Shown here: one piece after another, positions 1 through 5,437 of the stretch
Numbering within the stretch: position 1 is the stretch's first letter
Layout: every line of letters starts with the position of its first letter
Source: Vicinamibacteria bacterium
GTDB lineage: Bacteria > Acidobacteriota > Vicinamibacteria > Fen-336 > JAGNNV01
NCBI GenBank assembly: GCA_016650185.1
Contig: JAENWE010000108.1
Span: forward strand, 1-5,437
DNA: 5,437 nt
Reading direction: 5' to 3'
The notes under the pieces: generated by a model
Told to the model about the DNA's origin: nothing
The model's database searches: none
Seen by the model: the letters and a program-made list of their open reading frames with translations, nothing else
Made by a program: the position numbers and the translations under genes

Positions 1-97
1 CGTAGAGGAACAGGGCCACCGCGAACGACCCCAGGGTGAGGATGGTGCGTGTCTTCTTTCTGGTTAGGCCGGAAAAAAGAAGGGGCAGGAACTTCAT
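1..97 (-). CDS. FtsX/MacB-like ABC transporter permease, N-terminal fragment
   Basis: Only the first 32 codons are in the window. They read MKFLPLLFSGLTRKKTRTIL followed by a hydrophobic stretch (about residues 20-32) that continues off the edge. A short N-terminal amphipathic stretch, a basic RKKTRT patch and then a first membrane helix are typical of the MacB/LolCE/FtsX permease families, which pair with a LolD/MacB-type ATPase. The start codon lies in an ATGA overlap with the stop of the upstream ATPase (ATG at 97-95, TGA at 96-94). This indicates translational coupling and a shared two-component transporter in the inner membrane. The substrate cannot be inferred. The family call rests on this short N-terminus plus the ATPase partner, so it is good but not certain. 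Confidence 0.72.
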   Translation of the reverse strand, partial: MKFLPLLFSGLTRKKTRTILTLGSFAVALFLY

Positions 98-818
98 GAC
101 GCGGTTTCGTCGGTCTCGCCCGCTTCGACCAGCACACCCTTGTCGAGATCCAGGACGGTGTCCGCCCGCTTCGCGGCCTTGGGGTAGTGGGTCACCATCA
201 GGATCGTCTTCTGTGCTCGTGCACGAGAAGGTCCATGAGGTCAAGGATCTCAGAGGCGCTCTTGCGATCGAGGTCGCCGGTCGGCTCATCGCAAAGAAGA
301 AACGTGGGATCGGCCACAATGGCCCTGGCGATGGCCACGCGTTGCTGCTGTCCGCCCGAGAGCTGCCGCGGGTAGTGCTGGATCCGGTCGGAGAGTCCGA
401 CGATCCGGAGCGCGGTTTCCACGTGCGTCTTGCGTTCGGCCTTGCCGAGTGGCGTCAGCAGAAGAGGCAGTTCCACGTTCCTGAACGCCGTGAGCACCGG
501 GATGAGGTTGTACATCTGGAAGATGAAGCCCACGTGGCGGGCCCGCCACTCGGTCAGGCGCGCGCGCGACATGGCGGAGAGGGCATCGCCGGCTACGATT
601 ACCGACCCTTCGGTGGGAACGTCGAGGCCGCCGAGCAGATTCCGGAGGGTGGTCTTGCCCGACCCCGACGGCCCCATGAACGCTACGTAGTCGCCCTGGT
701 CAATGTCGAGGTTCAGGCTCTGGAGAACCTGAATGGTCTCGCTTCCCCCCGTGTAGGTCTTGGAGACGTCACGGACCTGGATAAGAGCTTTGCCGTCCCC
801 CGTTCCGCCTACTCGCAT
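94..818 (-). pseudogene. ABC transporter ATP-binding protein (LolD/MacB type), frame broken near its 3' end
   Basis: This is the cytoplasmic ATPase of an FtsX/MacB-type transporter. From the ATG at 818 it shows Walker A GPSGSGKTT (residues 49-57), the Q-loop in FIFQMYN (Q101), signature LSGGQQQR (153-160), and Walker B LLCDEPTGDLD (174-184, catalytic E178), in family order and spacing. The frame then stops at 198-200, shortly after DLLVHEHR. In another frame, without a gap, the usual ending continues: KTILMVTH with the H-loop histidine, then a terminal part ending ETDETAS and a TGA at 96-94 that overlaps the permease start. Adding one base near 207-213 (AGAAGACG to AGAAAGACG on the minus strand) restores a 242-residue protein, a normal length for the family. 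As written, the protein lacks the H-loop and should be inactive. A TTG at 821 is an alternative start; ATG 818 is preferred. Whether the change is a true mutation or a sequencing error cannot be told here. Confidence 0.9.
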
Positions 819-823
819 CAAGT

Positions 824-832
824 GATTCTATT
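824..832 (-). promoter_or_regulatory. Putative -10 element of the ABC ATPase gene (short or no leader)
   Basis: On the minus strand the 9-mer AATAGAATC contains TAGAAT (830-825), one mismatch from TATAAT, ending only 6 nt before the ATG at 818. Transcription starting about 7 nt downstream of a -10 box would begin at or next to the start codon. There is no purine-rich Shine-Dalgarno site in front of this ATG. The identical 9-mer precedes the glycosyltransferase gene. No convincing -35 box is seen. It lies in the ~70-nt gap after the glycosyltransferase, so the ATPase and permease may have their own promoter as well as read-through. This is inferred from sequence pattern only. Confidence 0.4.
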
Positions 833-889
833 TCGGGAAGCCTTCGAGGATTCCTTCGATCCGTACCGGGGCGTGGCCCGGGAGTTGCG

Positions 890-2524
890 TTAGCGGCGCA
901 CCTCGATGAGCAGTCCGGTCGGGCTGCCTTTCGCGACCGGCTCGACCTCGACGAAAGCGAGGTCCCGCGACGAGGGGACCCGTAGTTCATAGCCCCCGGC
1001 CGTAACCATGACCGTCCTCGACGGCTGATCGGCGATTCGGACCTCCACCCTGGTGCTCAGGCGGCTCCCGGCGGGTTTGAGCACCACGTCTGTGGCTCCG
1101 CGAACCACCGGGACCTTGAAACCGGCCGCGGCCTCCGCGGTTGTGGTGCGGGTGTTCGCGTCGCTCTCCCAGGGGCCGATCCCATAGTCCGCGCGGCCCG
1201 ATACCGAAGCCTTGATCGACGAGACCATCGTCCAACCCAGGAGAATCGCGGGCGGCAGCGCCGCGACCAAGCGCCTTCGCGAGAGGCCCGGTCGCGCTTC
1301 CTCGCTCAGCAGGAGAGCGGCAAGCGCCAACAGGGCCCAGTCGACGGGTTCACGGAACCGCGGACCCGAGTATCCCGCGATCGCGCTCATGCCGAGATGG
1401 GTGACGACCCACAGGGCGAGGAGCTTGGCCACGGTGTCTTGTCTTGCGGACATGAACCCGAAGGGCGCGGCCAGGACAAACATCGCGAAGAGGATGTCCC
1501 CAAACGAGTGCGCCGCGATCTTCCCCCAGAACGCACTCTTCGCGGTCGGGAACGTCCCATACAGGTCGAGCCATCGACCGCCGCCCAATCTGAAGGCGCC
1601 GCTGGTGAGCGAGACCTTGTCGAGGAGAAATGCGGCCGGATCCTTCAGGAATTGGCTCCCGGTAAATAGGGCCACCTGAACGGCGGTCGGCGCTTCGACT
1701 CCCCCGTTGGGGAATCGTCGCTCGCCTTCCGGGTCGAGGCGGGCGATACCGTAGGCGCCGACGTTCTCAATCGCAACCACCTGCTGGACTTCCCCTGAGA
1801 TGAAGATCGAGTAAGGCAAGGTGACGGCGCAGAAGCCCGCCATGAACAACCCGGCCGGCCGAAGCCCCCGTCGCCAGCTATCGGCGCAAATAGCGATCAG
1901 CAAAGCGGCCGGGCCCACGAAATACAAAGGCATGGAGCGGGCGAGCGCAGCCACGCCAAGAGCGAGTCCGGCCAGGGCGAATCTGGAGAGCCGGTTCCCC
2001 GTTTTGAGCGCCCAGGCCAGAAGAGCGAAAGCCACGATGAGCAGGGGGACGTACAGCCGCTCCTGCATGATGACGTTCATCGACACCACCGATGGGAAGT
2101 AGACGGCATAGATCAACGCGGCGAGAAGCCCGGCCTTCGCCGAGCGAAGGCTTCGAACCAGCGACCACAGACCGACGACGGCCAGAGCCGACAGCAGGGC
2201 GTGGACCACACCCGCTGACCACCGATAGCCGCGTGGAGAGTACTCAAGCGTCGAGAGGAGCAACGGATAGAGCGGGGCCTTTACGTAAGGACCCGAATAG
2301 CGAACCGCGTCTGTGTTCCATCGCCAGGCCCCATCCTCACCGATGAGCGACCATGCGCGAAACAAATACCCATCAGGGTCGATCCACACGAAACCGGGGG
2401 TTCCCTGCATGAGGACAAGGTAGAGAAGCCGCAGCCCCACGGCCAGGGCCACTACCGCTGAAATCGATCCGTAGCGGGCGATGATCTCCTTGATTCGCGA
2501 GCTCGACGGGGTCGGCCAGTCCAT
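890..2524 (-). CDS. GT-C family polytopic membrane glycosyltransferase (GT39/ArnT-like)
   Basis: A 544-residue integral membrane protein. The first helix (about residues 20-39) is followed by an extracytoplasmic loop with an acidic motif, WIDPDGYLFRA (47-57), and then KAPLYP (82-87). These are the usual loop-1 landmarks of PMT/ArnT-type GT-C enzymes, where an aspartate acts at the active site and the donor is a polyprenyl-phosphate sugar. Further helices lie near 105-123, 129-147, 157-173, 181-195, 199-214 and 224-243, with more between about 330 and 435. MQERLYVPLL (153-162) matches the conserved acidic position after the second large loop. The last ~109 residues (from about 436) carry no membrane helix and look beta-rich, probably a small extracytoplasmic domain. 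The start is taken at ATG 2524; a TTG at 2530 is in frame. GGAG abuts the ATG, too close for a normal ribosome site, so a very short leader is likely. Donor and acceptor are unknown. Co-directional with the ABC genes downstream. Confidence 0.8.
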   Translation of the reverse strand: MDWPTPSSSRIKEIIARYGSISAVVALAVGLRLLYLVLMQGTPGFVWIDPDGYLFRAWSLIGEDGAWRWNTDAVRYSGPYVKAPLYPLLLSTLEYSPRGYRWSAGVVHALLSALAVVGLWSLVRSLRSAKAGLLAALIYAVYFPSVVSMNVIMQERLYVPLLIVAFALLAWALKTGNRLSRFALAGLALGVAALARSMPLYFVGPAALLIAICADSWRRGLRPAGLFMAGFCAVTLPYSIFISGEVQQVVAIENVGAYGIARLDPEGERRFPNGGVEAPTAVQVALFTGSQFLKDPAAFLLDKVSLTSGAFRLGGGRWLDLYGTFPTAKSAFWGKIAAHSFGDILFAMFVLAAPFGFMSARQDTVAKLLALWVVTHLGMSAIAGYSGPRFREPVDWALLALAALLLSEEARPGLSRRRLVAALPPAILLGWTMVSSIKASVSGRADYGIGPWESDANTRTTTAEAAAGFKVPVVRGATDVVLKPAGSRLSTRVEVRIADQPSRTVMVTAGGYELRVPSSRDLAFVEVEPVAKGSPTGLLIEVRR

Positions 2525-2532
2525 CTCCAATC

Positions 2533-2541
2533 GATTCTATT
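2533..2541 (-). promoter_or_regulatory. Putative -10 element of the glycosyltransferase gene
   Basis: The minus strand reads AATAGAATC, with TAGAAT at 2539-2534 and 9 nt to the ATG at 2524. A transcript starting about 7 nt after the box would have a leader of only 2-3 nt. The same 9-mer occurs before the ABC ATPase. No matching -35 hexamer is visible at 16-18 nt. It faces the box at 2636-2641, making 2525-2650 a divergent promoter region. Confidence 0.42.
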
Positions 2542-2635
2542 CACAAGCGCTGTGCGTTTCGGGGCTGACCGGCGCTGGTTGAAAGCGAGAACCGGCGGTT
2601 GAATGGGGCGCTGCACCCGGTGAAACGGCCTCCGG

Positions 2636-2641
2636 TACAAT
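2636..2641 (+). promoter_or_regulatory. Putative -10 element upstream of the short ORF at 2651
   Basis: TACAAT, one mismatch from TATAAT, ends 9 nt before the ATG at 2651. This is the same spacing as the box before the glycosyltransferase on the other strand. There is no Shine-Dalgarno motif between box and ATG (the gap is CGTTTTGCC) and no good -35 box. The arrangement again implies a leader of a few bases at most. Its preservation in front of an apparently damaged reading frame suggests that a real gene once started here. Confidence 0.4.
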
Positions 2642-2650
2642 CGTTTTGCC

Positions 2651-2983
2651 ATGAAGGGTCTTCCCGGCGGTGATTTGATCGGCAAGGGCCTCGCCGATCT
2701 TGCCCGAAACGAGGAAACTATCGAGTCGCTGCTGGTCTCGATCGGGTCACCCGGTTTCGGGTCGATGGCGCCGGTAGACGCCGGGCGCGGCGCCGGTCTT
2801 CAGCGGCGGGGTGGTATCGGGCGTGCCGCGCCACGATGTTGGTGGACGGGCGAGCCCTGCTTGCACTACAAGCACTCCCTTTCCGCACCGTCGAGACGGC
2901 GGGGCGGAGTAGAGCGGGCACCCTCGACCTTGCCTTCTGGCATGGGGACTCCGGGACGTTCGAGGGAGAGGCCCCGAGGGTAG
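2651..2983 (+). CDS. Short hypothetical ORF; probably the 5' stub of a damaged gene
   Basis: The open frame is 110 codons, but only the first part looks like protein: MKGLPGGDLIGKGLADLARN and on to ETIESLLVSIGSP (about residue 34). This stretch has balanced composition, helical heptad-like spacing of leucines and typical high-GC codon choice, and it follows a good -10-like box. After about position 2750 the frame becomes rich in R, G, P and W and looks like random GC-rich translation. Moving to the neighbouring forward frame at about 2750-2752 gives PRFRVDG directly after IGSP and an uninterrupted run to a stop at 3058-3060, so a one-base deletion is one explanation. Recombination that replaced the 3' part is another. 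I recall small uncharacterised bacterial proteins with a similar LPG..LI..GL.DL...TIE.LLVSIG start, but assign no function. Confidence 0.4.
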   Translation: MKGLPGGDLIGKGLADLARNEETIESLLVSIGSPGFGSMAPVDAGRGAGLQRRGGIGRAAPRCWWTGEPCLHYKHSLSAPSRRRGGVERAPSTLPSGMGTPGRSRERPRG

Positions 2984-3054
2984 CCTCGGTTTGCACCGTC
3001 TGGGGTCCACTCATCGTTGGGGAATCAGCGCGGTGGGGCTCTGCCGGGCCTCAT

Positions 3055-3076
3055 GGGTGAGCCTCGGGGCTCACCC
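3055..3076. repeat. Perfect 9-bp inverted repeat / hairpin
   Basis: GGGTGAGCC at 3055-3063 and GGCTCACCC at 3068-3076 are exact reverse complements separated by TCGG, giving a stable GC-rich stem with a 4-nt loop. No T-run follows on either strand, so it is not a standard intrinsic terminator, although it could still end or protect a transcript. It begins within the stop of the alternative frame that could continue the 2651 ORF (TGA at 3058-3060), which would fit a position at a gene's end. Confidence 0.6.
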
Positions 3077-3171
3077 TTGAGGTGATCCTGGAGATGGGTG
3101 GCGCCAGCGATTCCGGCGTGGCGTCGTCTGTAATTGTAGCGGCGCGGGAAGCGCCCCAGAGCGCGGTCCCG
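3073..3171 (-). pseudogene. Possible remnant of a DDE/integrase-core transposase C-terminus
   Basis: On the minus strand one frame reads RALGRFPRRYNYRRRHAGI and then AGATHLQDHLKG. An aromatic-Tyr-Asn-x-x-R-x-H-x-G-(I/L)-x-G-x-T-P-like string is the usual C-terminal end of integrase-core transposases (IS3/IS481-type and relatives), just after the catalytic glutamate. Here the expected proline after the GAT has become His, and upstream of the motif the frame loses any resemblance; no DDE triad or terminal inverted repeats are evident. If the reading is right, this is the last ~30 codons of a dead insertion element. A chance match in GC-rich non-coding DNA is quite possible. Confidence 0.25.
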
Positions 3172-3720
3172 GTCCGGGCTGGGCAAGGATGGAGCGGGTC
3201 CCTGGGAGCGGCGTGGGCCGCTCGCGATCGGCGCGTATGGCGTAAGTCGCAAGAGTCCGTGGGCGACATTCACGCCATCCGAGGCGAGCAAGGAGCCACA
3301 CGATTCCGGAGTTTCGGCGGCACAGTGGCGACGCGCGAGCCGTCCCCGACGCGGCGCGCCCGCGTCGCTTCCTGGGACCCGCGGGCCCCACGAAGGTCGC
3401 TTGCGTCGAGGGATGCCGATAGACCGCGGCATCTCTACCCCGACACATATCAATCCATGCCGGCCTTGACACCTGGAACGTGTGCCGTGAACGCCTCCAT
3501 GGGTCTCCGAAGACGTCGCCTCAGCATGCCGGCCTGCCGCTCCGGACGCGTCGCCGAGGCAACGCCCCGGCGCGCCTACGGGCCGGCGAAGTGCCCCCCC
3601 GCGCGCTCACCACCGCCCGCGGTCGTGGGAATTGAGTGGCAAACTGCCCTTGCTTCACTTACGCTCCTCCGCGCCTGCGTTGCTCTTAGGGACAGAGAAC
3701 GTAACTGGCTGCCCGTAGAA

Positions 3721-4157
3721 GAGTCGGAAATCTGATGAAGGAATCGGGCGCGGTGGAACGGCTGACCAAGGCGTCCGCCCAGGAGATCGCCAACACCGTG
3801 ACCCTGTTCCTCGGCCTCGCCATCGGCTCCACCATGGTGGGCGCCGAGTTTCTCAAGCCCCGAACTCTCGCGATCCTCGTGCTCGGAATCGTGGCCTTCG
3901 CGGTCGACGCCATGGCCGGCGTGCTGTTCGCGAAGCTGCTCAACAAGCTCAGTGGAGGCAAGGTCAATCCGCTGATCGGCGCCGCCGGCATCTCCGCTTT
4001 CCCCATGGCGGCGCGAGTGGTGCAGCGGGTGGCCCAGGAAGACGACTTCGAGAACTTCCTTCTCATGCACGCCATGGGCGCCAACGCCGCCGGGCAGATC
4101 GCGAGCGTGGTGGCGGGCGGGGTGCTACTGGCCCTGATGGGCGCCGGGGGGCTTTAA
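3721..4157 (+). pseudogene. Na+-translocating decarboxylase beta subunit, C-terminal fragment (OadB/MmdB/GcdB type)
   Basis: Intact beta subunits are polytopic inner-membrane proteins of about 375-430 residues that couple decarboxylation of a biotin-bound carboxyl group to Na+ export. Homology starts at VGNLMKESGAVERL (first ATG at 3735) and continues to the normal end, with a natural TAA at 4155-4157. Counting from M1 at 3735, the landmark segment NPLIGAAGISAFPMAAR spans 78-94. N78, G82, S87 and R94 have the spacing of N373, G377, S382 and R389 of the Klebsiella OadB, which are implicated in Na+ transport. NFLLMHAMG (107-115) is also conserved. Three to four hydrophobic helices remain. Missing is everything before about Klebsiella residue 290, including the region with Asp203 and Tyr229; an in-frame stop sits at about 3702 and upstream DNA gives no match in any frame. 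A start at 3735 would give a 140-residue protein, but it should not pump ions. Third-position GC bias and an undisturbed frame suggest recent truncation or an assembly join. Confidence 0.85.
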
Positions 4158-4325
4158 AGAGTCCGGTAAGGTGAGCTTGCCGGGGAGCGAAGCTCCACTG
4201 TCGAATTCGAACAGCGTCGATCCCATGACCGAACGTCTGCGGCCGAGGTTGCGGTGTAAGTCCCGACAAGTCAACGGGGCATCAAGGAGCTGGATCCGGA
4301 ACGCCCCTTGCTTCCCAGTCCCCCT
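4158..4325. other. Intergenic region before the ADOP permease
   Basis: This 168-nt gap carries no gene that I can support. It contains a small hairpin (GGAGC/GCTCC at 4184-4188 and 4192-4196, 3-nt loop) and a 10-bp palindrome TCGAATTCGA at 4201-4210, embedded in a near-palindrome TGTCGAATTCGAACA. The palindrome could be an operator, but its size and single occurrence make this speculative. I see no TANAAT-like box near the downstream ATG and no intrinsic terminator after the decarboxylase fragment. Confidence 0.4.
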
Positions 4326-5437
4326 ATGGAAGCCATCTGGAAGGACATCGTCCATAGTCTTCGTCGCCTGCGACGTGCCCCGGTCTTCACGCTGGTGGTG
4401 GTCGCTACCCTCGCGCTCGGCATTGGCGCCAACAGCGCGATATTCAGCGTTGTGAACGCTGTAGTGTTCAAGCCCCTTCCCTTTCCGGAGCCGGAACGGC
4501 TGATGTCGGTCGGGGTTTCCTACCGCGGAAGGAGCTTCATCCAATACGTCTCCCCGATGAATTTCCTCGACATCCAGGCGGCGTCGCGGACCTTTCAGGC
4601 CATGTCCGCGTTCACCATCGGTAGTGCCACTTTGACTGATCAAGGGGCGCCCGCAAGTCTGCGATGGGCGGGCGTCAGCTCCTCATTCTTCGACGTGATC
4701 GGCGTTCGGCCGTCAGTGGGCCGAGGCTTTCGGGCGGATGAGAACGAGCCCGATAAGAGCCTTGTCGCCGTCCTCGCGCACGATGTCTGGAAAAGCCGCT
4801 TCGGGGGCGATCCCGCGATCATCGGCAAGAAGATCCGGATCGAGAGCCAACTGCACGAAGTCGTAGGCATCGCCTCGCCCGGCATGTCCTTCCCGGAAGG
4901 CATCGAGTTGTGGACGCCGCTCAGACATGACGCGCGATTTCTAACCAAGAGCCGTGGAGCGTGGTATCTGACCGTCATCGGGCGGCTTAATGGCGGCGCG
5001 AGTGAGGAGAACGCGCGCCAGGAGATTTCGACCATCATTGCGCGCCTCGTCCAGGAATACGGGGAGGCGAACGAAGGCCTGAGCGGCCGAGTCATGCCGC
5101 TCCACGAGTTCGTGGTCGGCGATACGCGTTCCGGGCTGATGTTTCTACTGGGCGCGGTCGGCCTGGTCCTTCTGATTGCCTGCGTCAACGTCGCGAATCT
5201 GATGCTGGGCCGCCTCGCCGCTCGCGAGCCCGAGTTCGCAGTGCGTCACGCCATGGGTGCGACGCGCGGCCGCGTCCTGCGTCAATTGATGACGGAGAGT
5301 CTCGTGCTTGCCGCCCTCGGGGGAATCTCAGGTTTGATGCTCGCCTCCGCGTCGCTGCGCGGTCTGATCTCACTGCGGCCGGCGGATGTTCCGCGCCTCG
5401 ACCAGGCCGTCATCGACCTGGAGGTGCTGCTGTTCGC
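4326..5437 (+). CDS. ADOP-family MacB/FtsX-type ABC transporter permease, 5' part
   Basis: The frame is open for 370 codons to the window edge. It starts MEAIWKDIVHSLRRLRRAPV, then a first helix (about 21-46) with TLALGIGANSAIFSVVNAV, followed by FKPLPFPEPERL. This is the hallmark start of the acidobacterial duplicated orphan permeases. Next comes a MacB periplasmic core-like domain (about 50-265), with GVSSSFFDVIGVRPSVGRGF and SRFGGDPAIIGKKI as usual landmarks. The second helix begins at about 272 (MFLLGAVGLVLLIACVNVAN), followed by the FtsX signature region: LGRLAAREPEFAVRHAMGAT (about 290-309) and RVLRQLMTESLVLA. Full-length members have about 800 residues with a second copy of the FtsX unit, so roughly the second half lies outside. 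No ATPase gene is adjacent on the visible side, consistent with 'orphan' status. Start chosen by family match; the preceding CTTCCCAGTCCCCCT has no Shine-Dalgarno site. The substrate is unknown. Confidence 0.9.
   Translation, partial: MEAIWKDIVHSLRRLRRAPVFTLVVVATLALGIGANSAIFSVVNAVVFKPLPFPEPERLMSVGVSYRGRSFIQYVSPMNFLDIQAASRTFQAMSAFTIGSATLTDQGAPASLRWAGVSSSFFDVIGVRPSVGRGFRADENEPDKSLVAVLAHDVWKSRFGGDPAIIGKKIRIESQLHEVVGIASPGMSFPEGIELWTPLRHDARFLTKSRGAWYLTVIGRLNGGASEENARQEISTIIARLVQEYGEANEGLSGRVMPLHEFVVGDTRSGLMFLLGAVGLVLLIACVNVANLMLGRLAAREPEFAVRHAMGATRGRVLRQLMTESLVLAALGGISGLMLASASLRGLISLRPADVPRLDQAVIDLEVLLF

Larger units (their letters stand above)
2752..3720. other. Gene-poor stretch, likely decayed or rearranged DNA
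   Basis: About 970 nt in which I see no intact recognisable gene on either strand. Open frames of 70-217 codons exist on both strands, as expected at this GC content. Their translations are dominated by R, P, G, A and S, overlap each other, and show no domain I recognise. Inside lie a perfect inverted repeat (3055-3076) and a transposase-like remnant on the minus strand (3073-3171). To the left is a gene stub and to the right a decarboxylase beta subunit missing its front. Together these suggest the region results from an insertion or deletion followed by decay. An unrecognised non-coding RNA cannot be excluded. Confidence 0.5.

Noticed and set aside
201..215. Programmed ribosomal frameshift in the ABC ATPase
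   Set aside because: There is no slippery heptamer and no downstream structure that I can see, and this family does not use recoding; a mutation or sequence error is simpler.
36..893. Long plus-strand open frame of 285 codons
   Set aside because: It is antisense to the ABC ATPase, whose motifs are unmistakable; its translation has no domain and mirrors the GC bias of the real gene.
3025..3472. Overlapping minus-strand open frames of 133-142 codons
   Set aside because: They overlap one another and show random GC-rich translation apart from the short transposase-like string, which is reported separately.
3465..3494. TTGACA, a perfect -35 hexamer
   Set aside because: At 16-18 nt downstream there is no -10-like sequence, only GC-rich DNA, and no gene start follows.
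3457..3535. Repeated 10-mer ATGCCGGCCT at 3457-3466 and 3526-3535
   Set aside because: Only two copies, 69 nt apart, with unrelated flanks; a short GC-rich repeat like this is plausible by chance.
3082..3735. Plus-strand open frame of 217 codons
   Set aside because: Its composition is dominated by R, A, P and S, it has no recognisable domain, competing frames lie on the other strand, and it runs out of frame into the start of the decarboxylase fragment.
4201..4210. TCGAATTCGA palindrome as an operator
   Set aside because: A single 10-bp palindrome without a promoter nearby is not enough to call a regulatory site; mentioned only in the intergenic entry.
1..5437. CRISPR array, tRNA or rRNA genes
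   Set aside because: I saw no regularly spaced repeats, no GGTTCGAATCC-type T-arm with an acceptor stem, and no rRNA-like conserved stretches.

Overview
The window is GC-rich (mostly G/C in third codon positions) and probably comes from an acidobacterium or a relative. The main evidence is the gene entering from position 4326. It has the layout of the acidobacterial 'orphan' MacB/FtsX-type permeases (ADOP family), and it has no ATPase gene beside it. Shine-Dalgarno sites are weak throughout. Three of the gene starts instead have a TANAAT -10-like box only 6-9 nt before the ATG, which suggests leaderless or near-leaderless transcripts. The phylum assignment is an inference from family knowledge.

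Left third (1-2524), all on the minus strand: a GT-C type polytopic glycosyltransferase (2524 to 890) is followed after about 70 nt by a LolD/MacB-type ABC ATPase (818 to 94). The ATPase stop overlaps the start of an FtsX-like permease (97 to the window edge) in an ATGA junction. The ATPase and permease would form one exporter or lipoprotein/envelope transporter, but the ATPase frame is broken by one missing base just before its H-loop. This is either a pseudogene or a sequence error.

Middle (2525-3720): a divergent promoter region drives the glycosyltransferase leftwards and a short ORF rightwards (2651). That ORF has a convincing start but loses protein-like character after about 33 codons. 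The following ~970 nt hold no recognisable intact gene. They contain a perfect 9-bp hairpin (3055-3076) and, on the minus strand, a short stretch resembling the C-terminus of a DDE transposase. This looks like decayed or rearranged DNA.

Right third (3721-5437), plus strand: a C-terminal fragment of a Na+-pumping decarboxylase beta subunit (OadB/MmdB/GcdB type). It keeps the ion-binding helix but lacks roughly the first two thirds of the protein, and homology stops abruptly at about 3721. After 168 nt without a gene the ADOP permease starts and runs off the window.

I found no clear new defence or mobile system. The most interesting points are the truncated sodium pump bordering a gene-poor scar, the broken ABC ATPase, and the shared short-leader promoter pattern.
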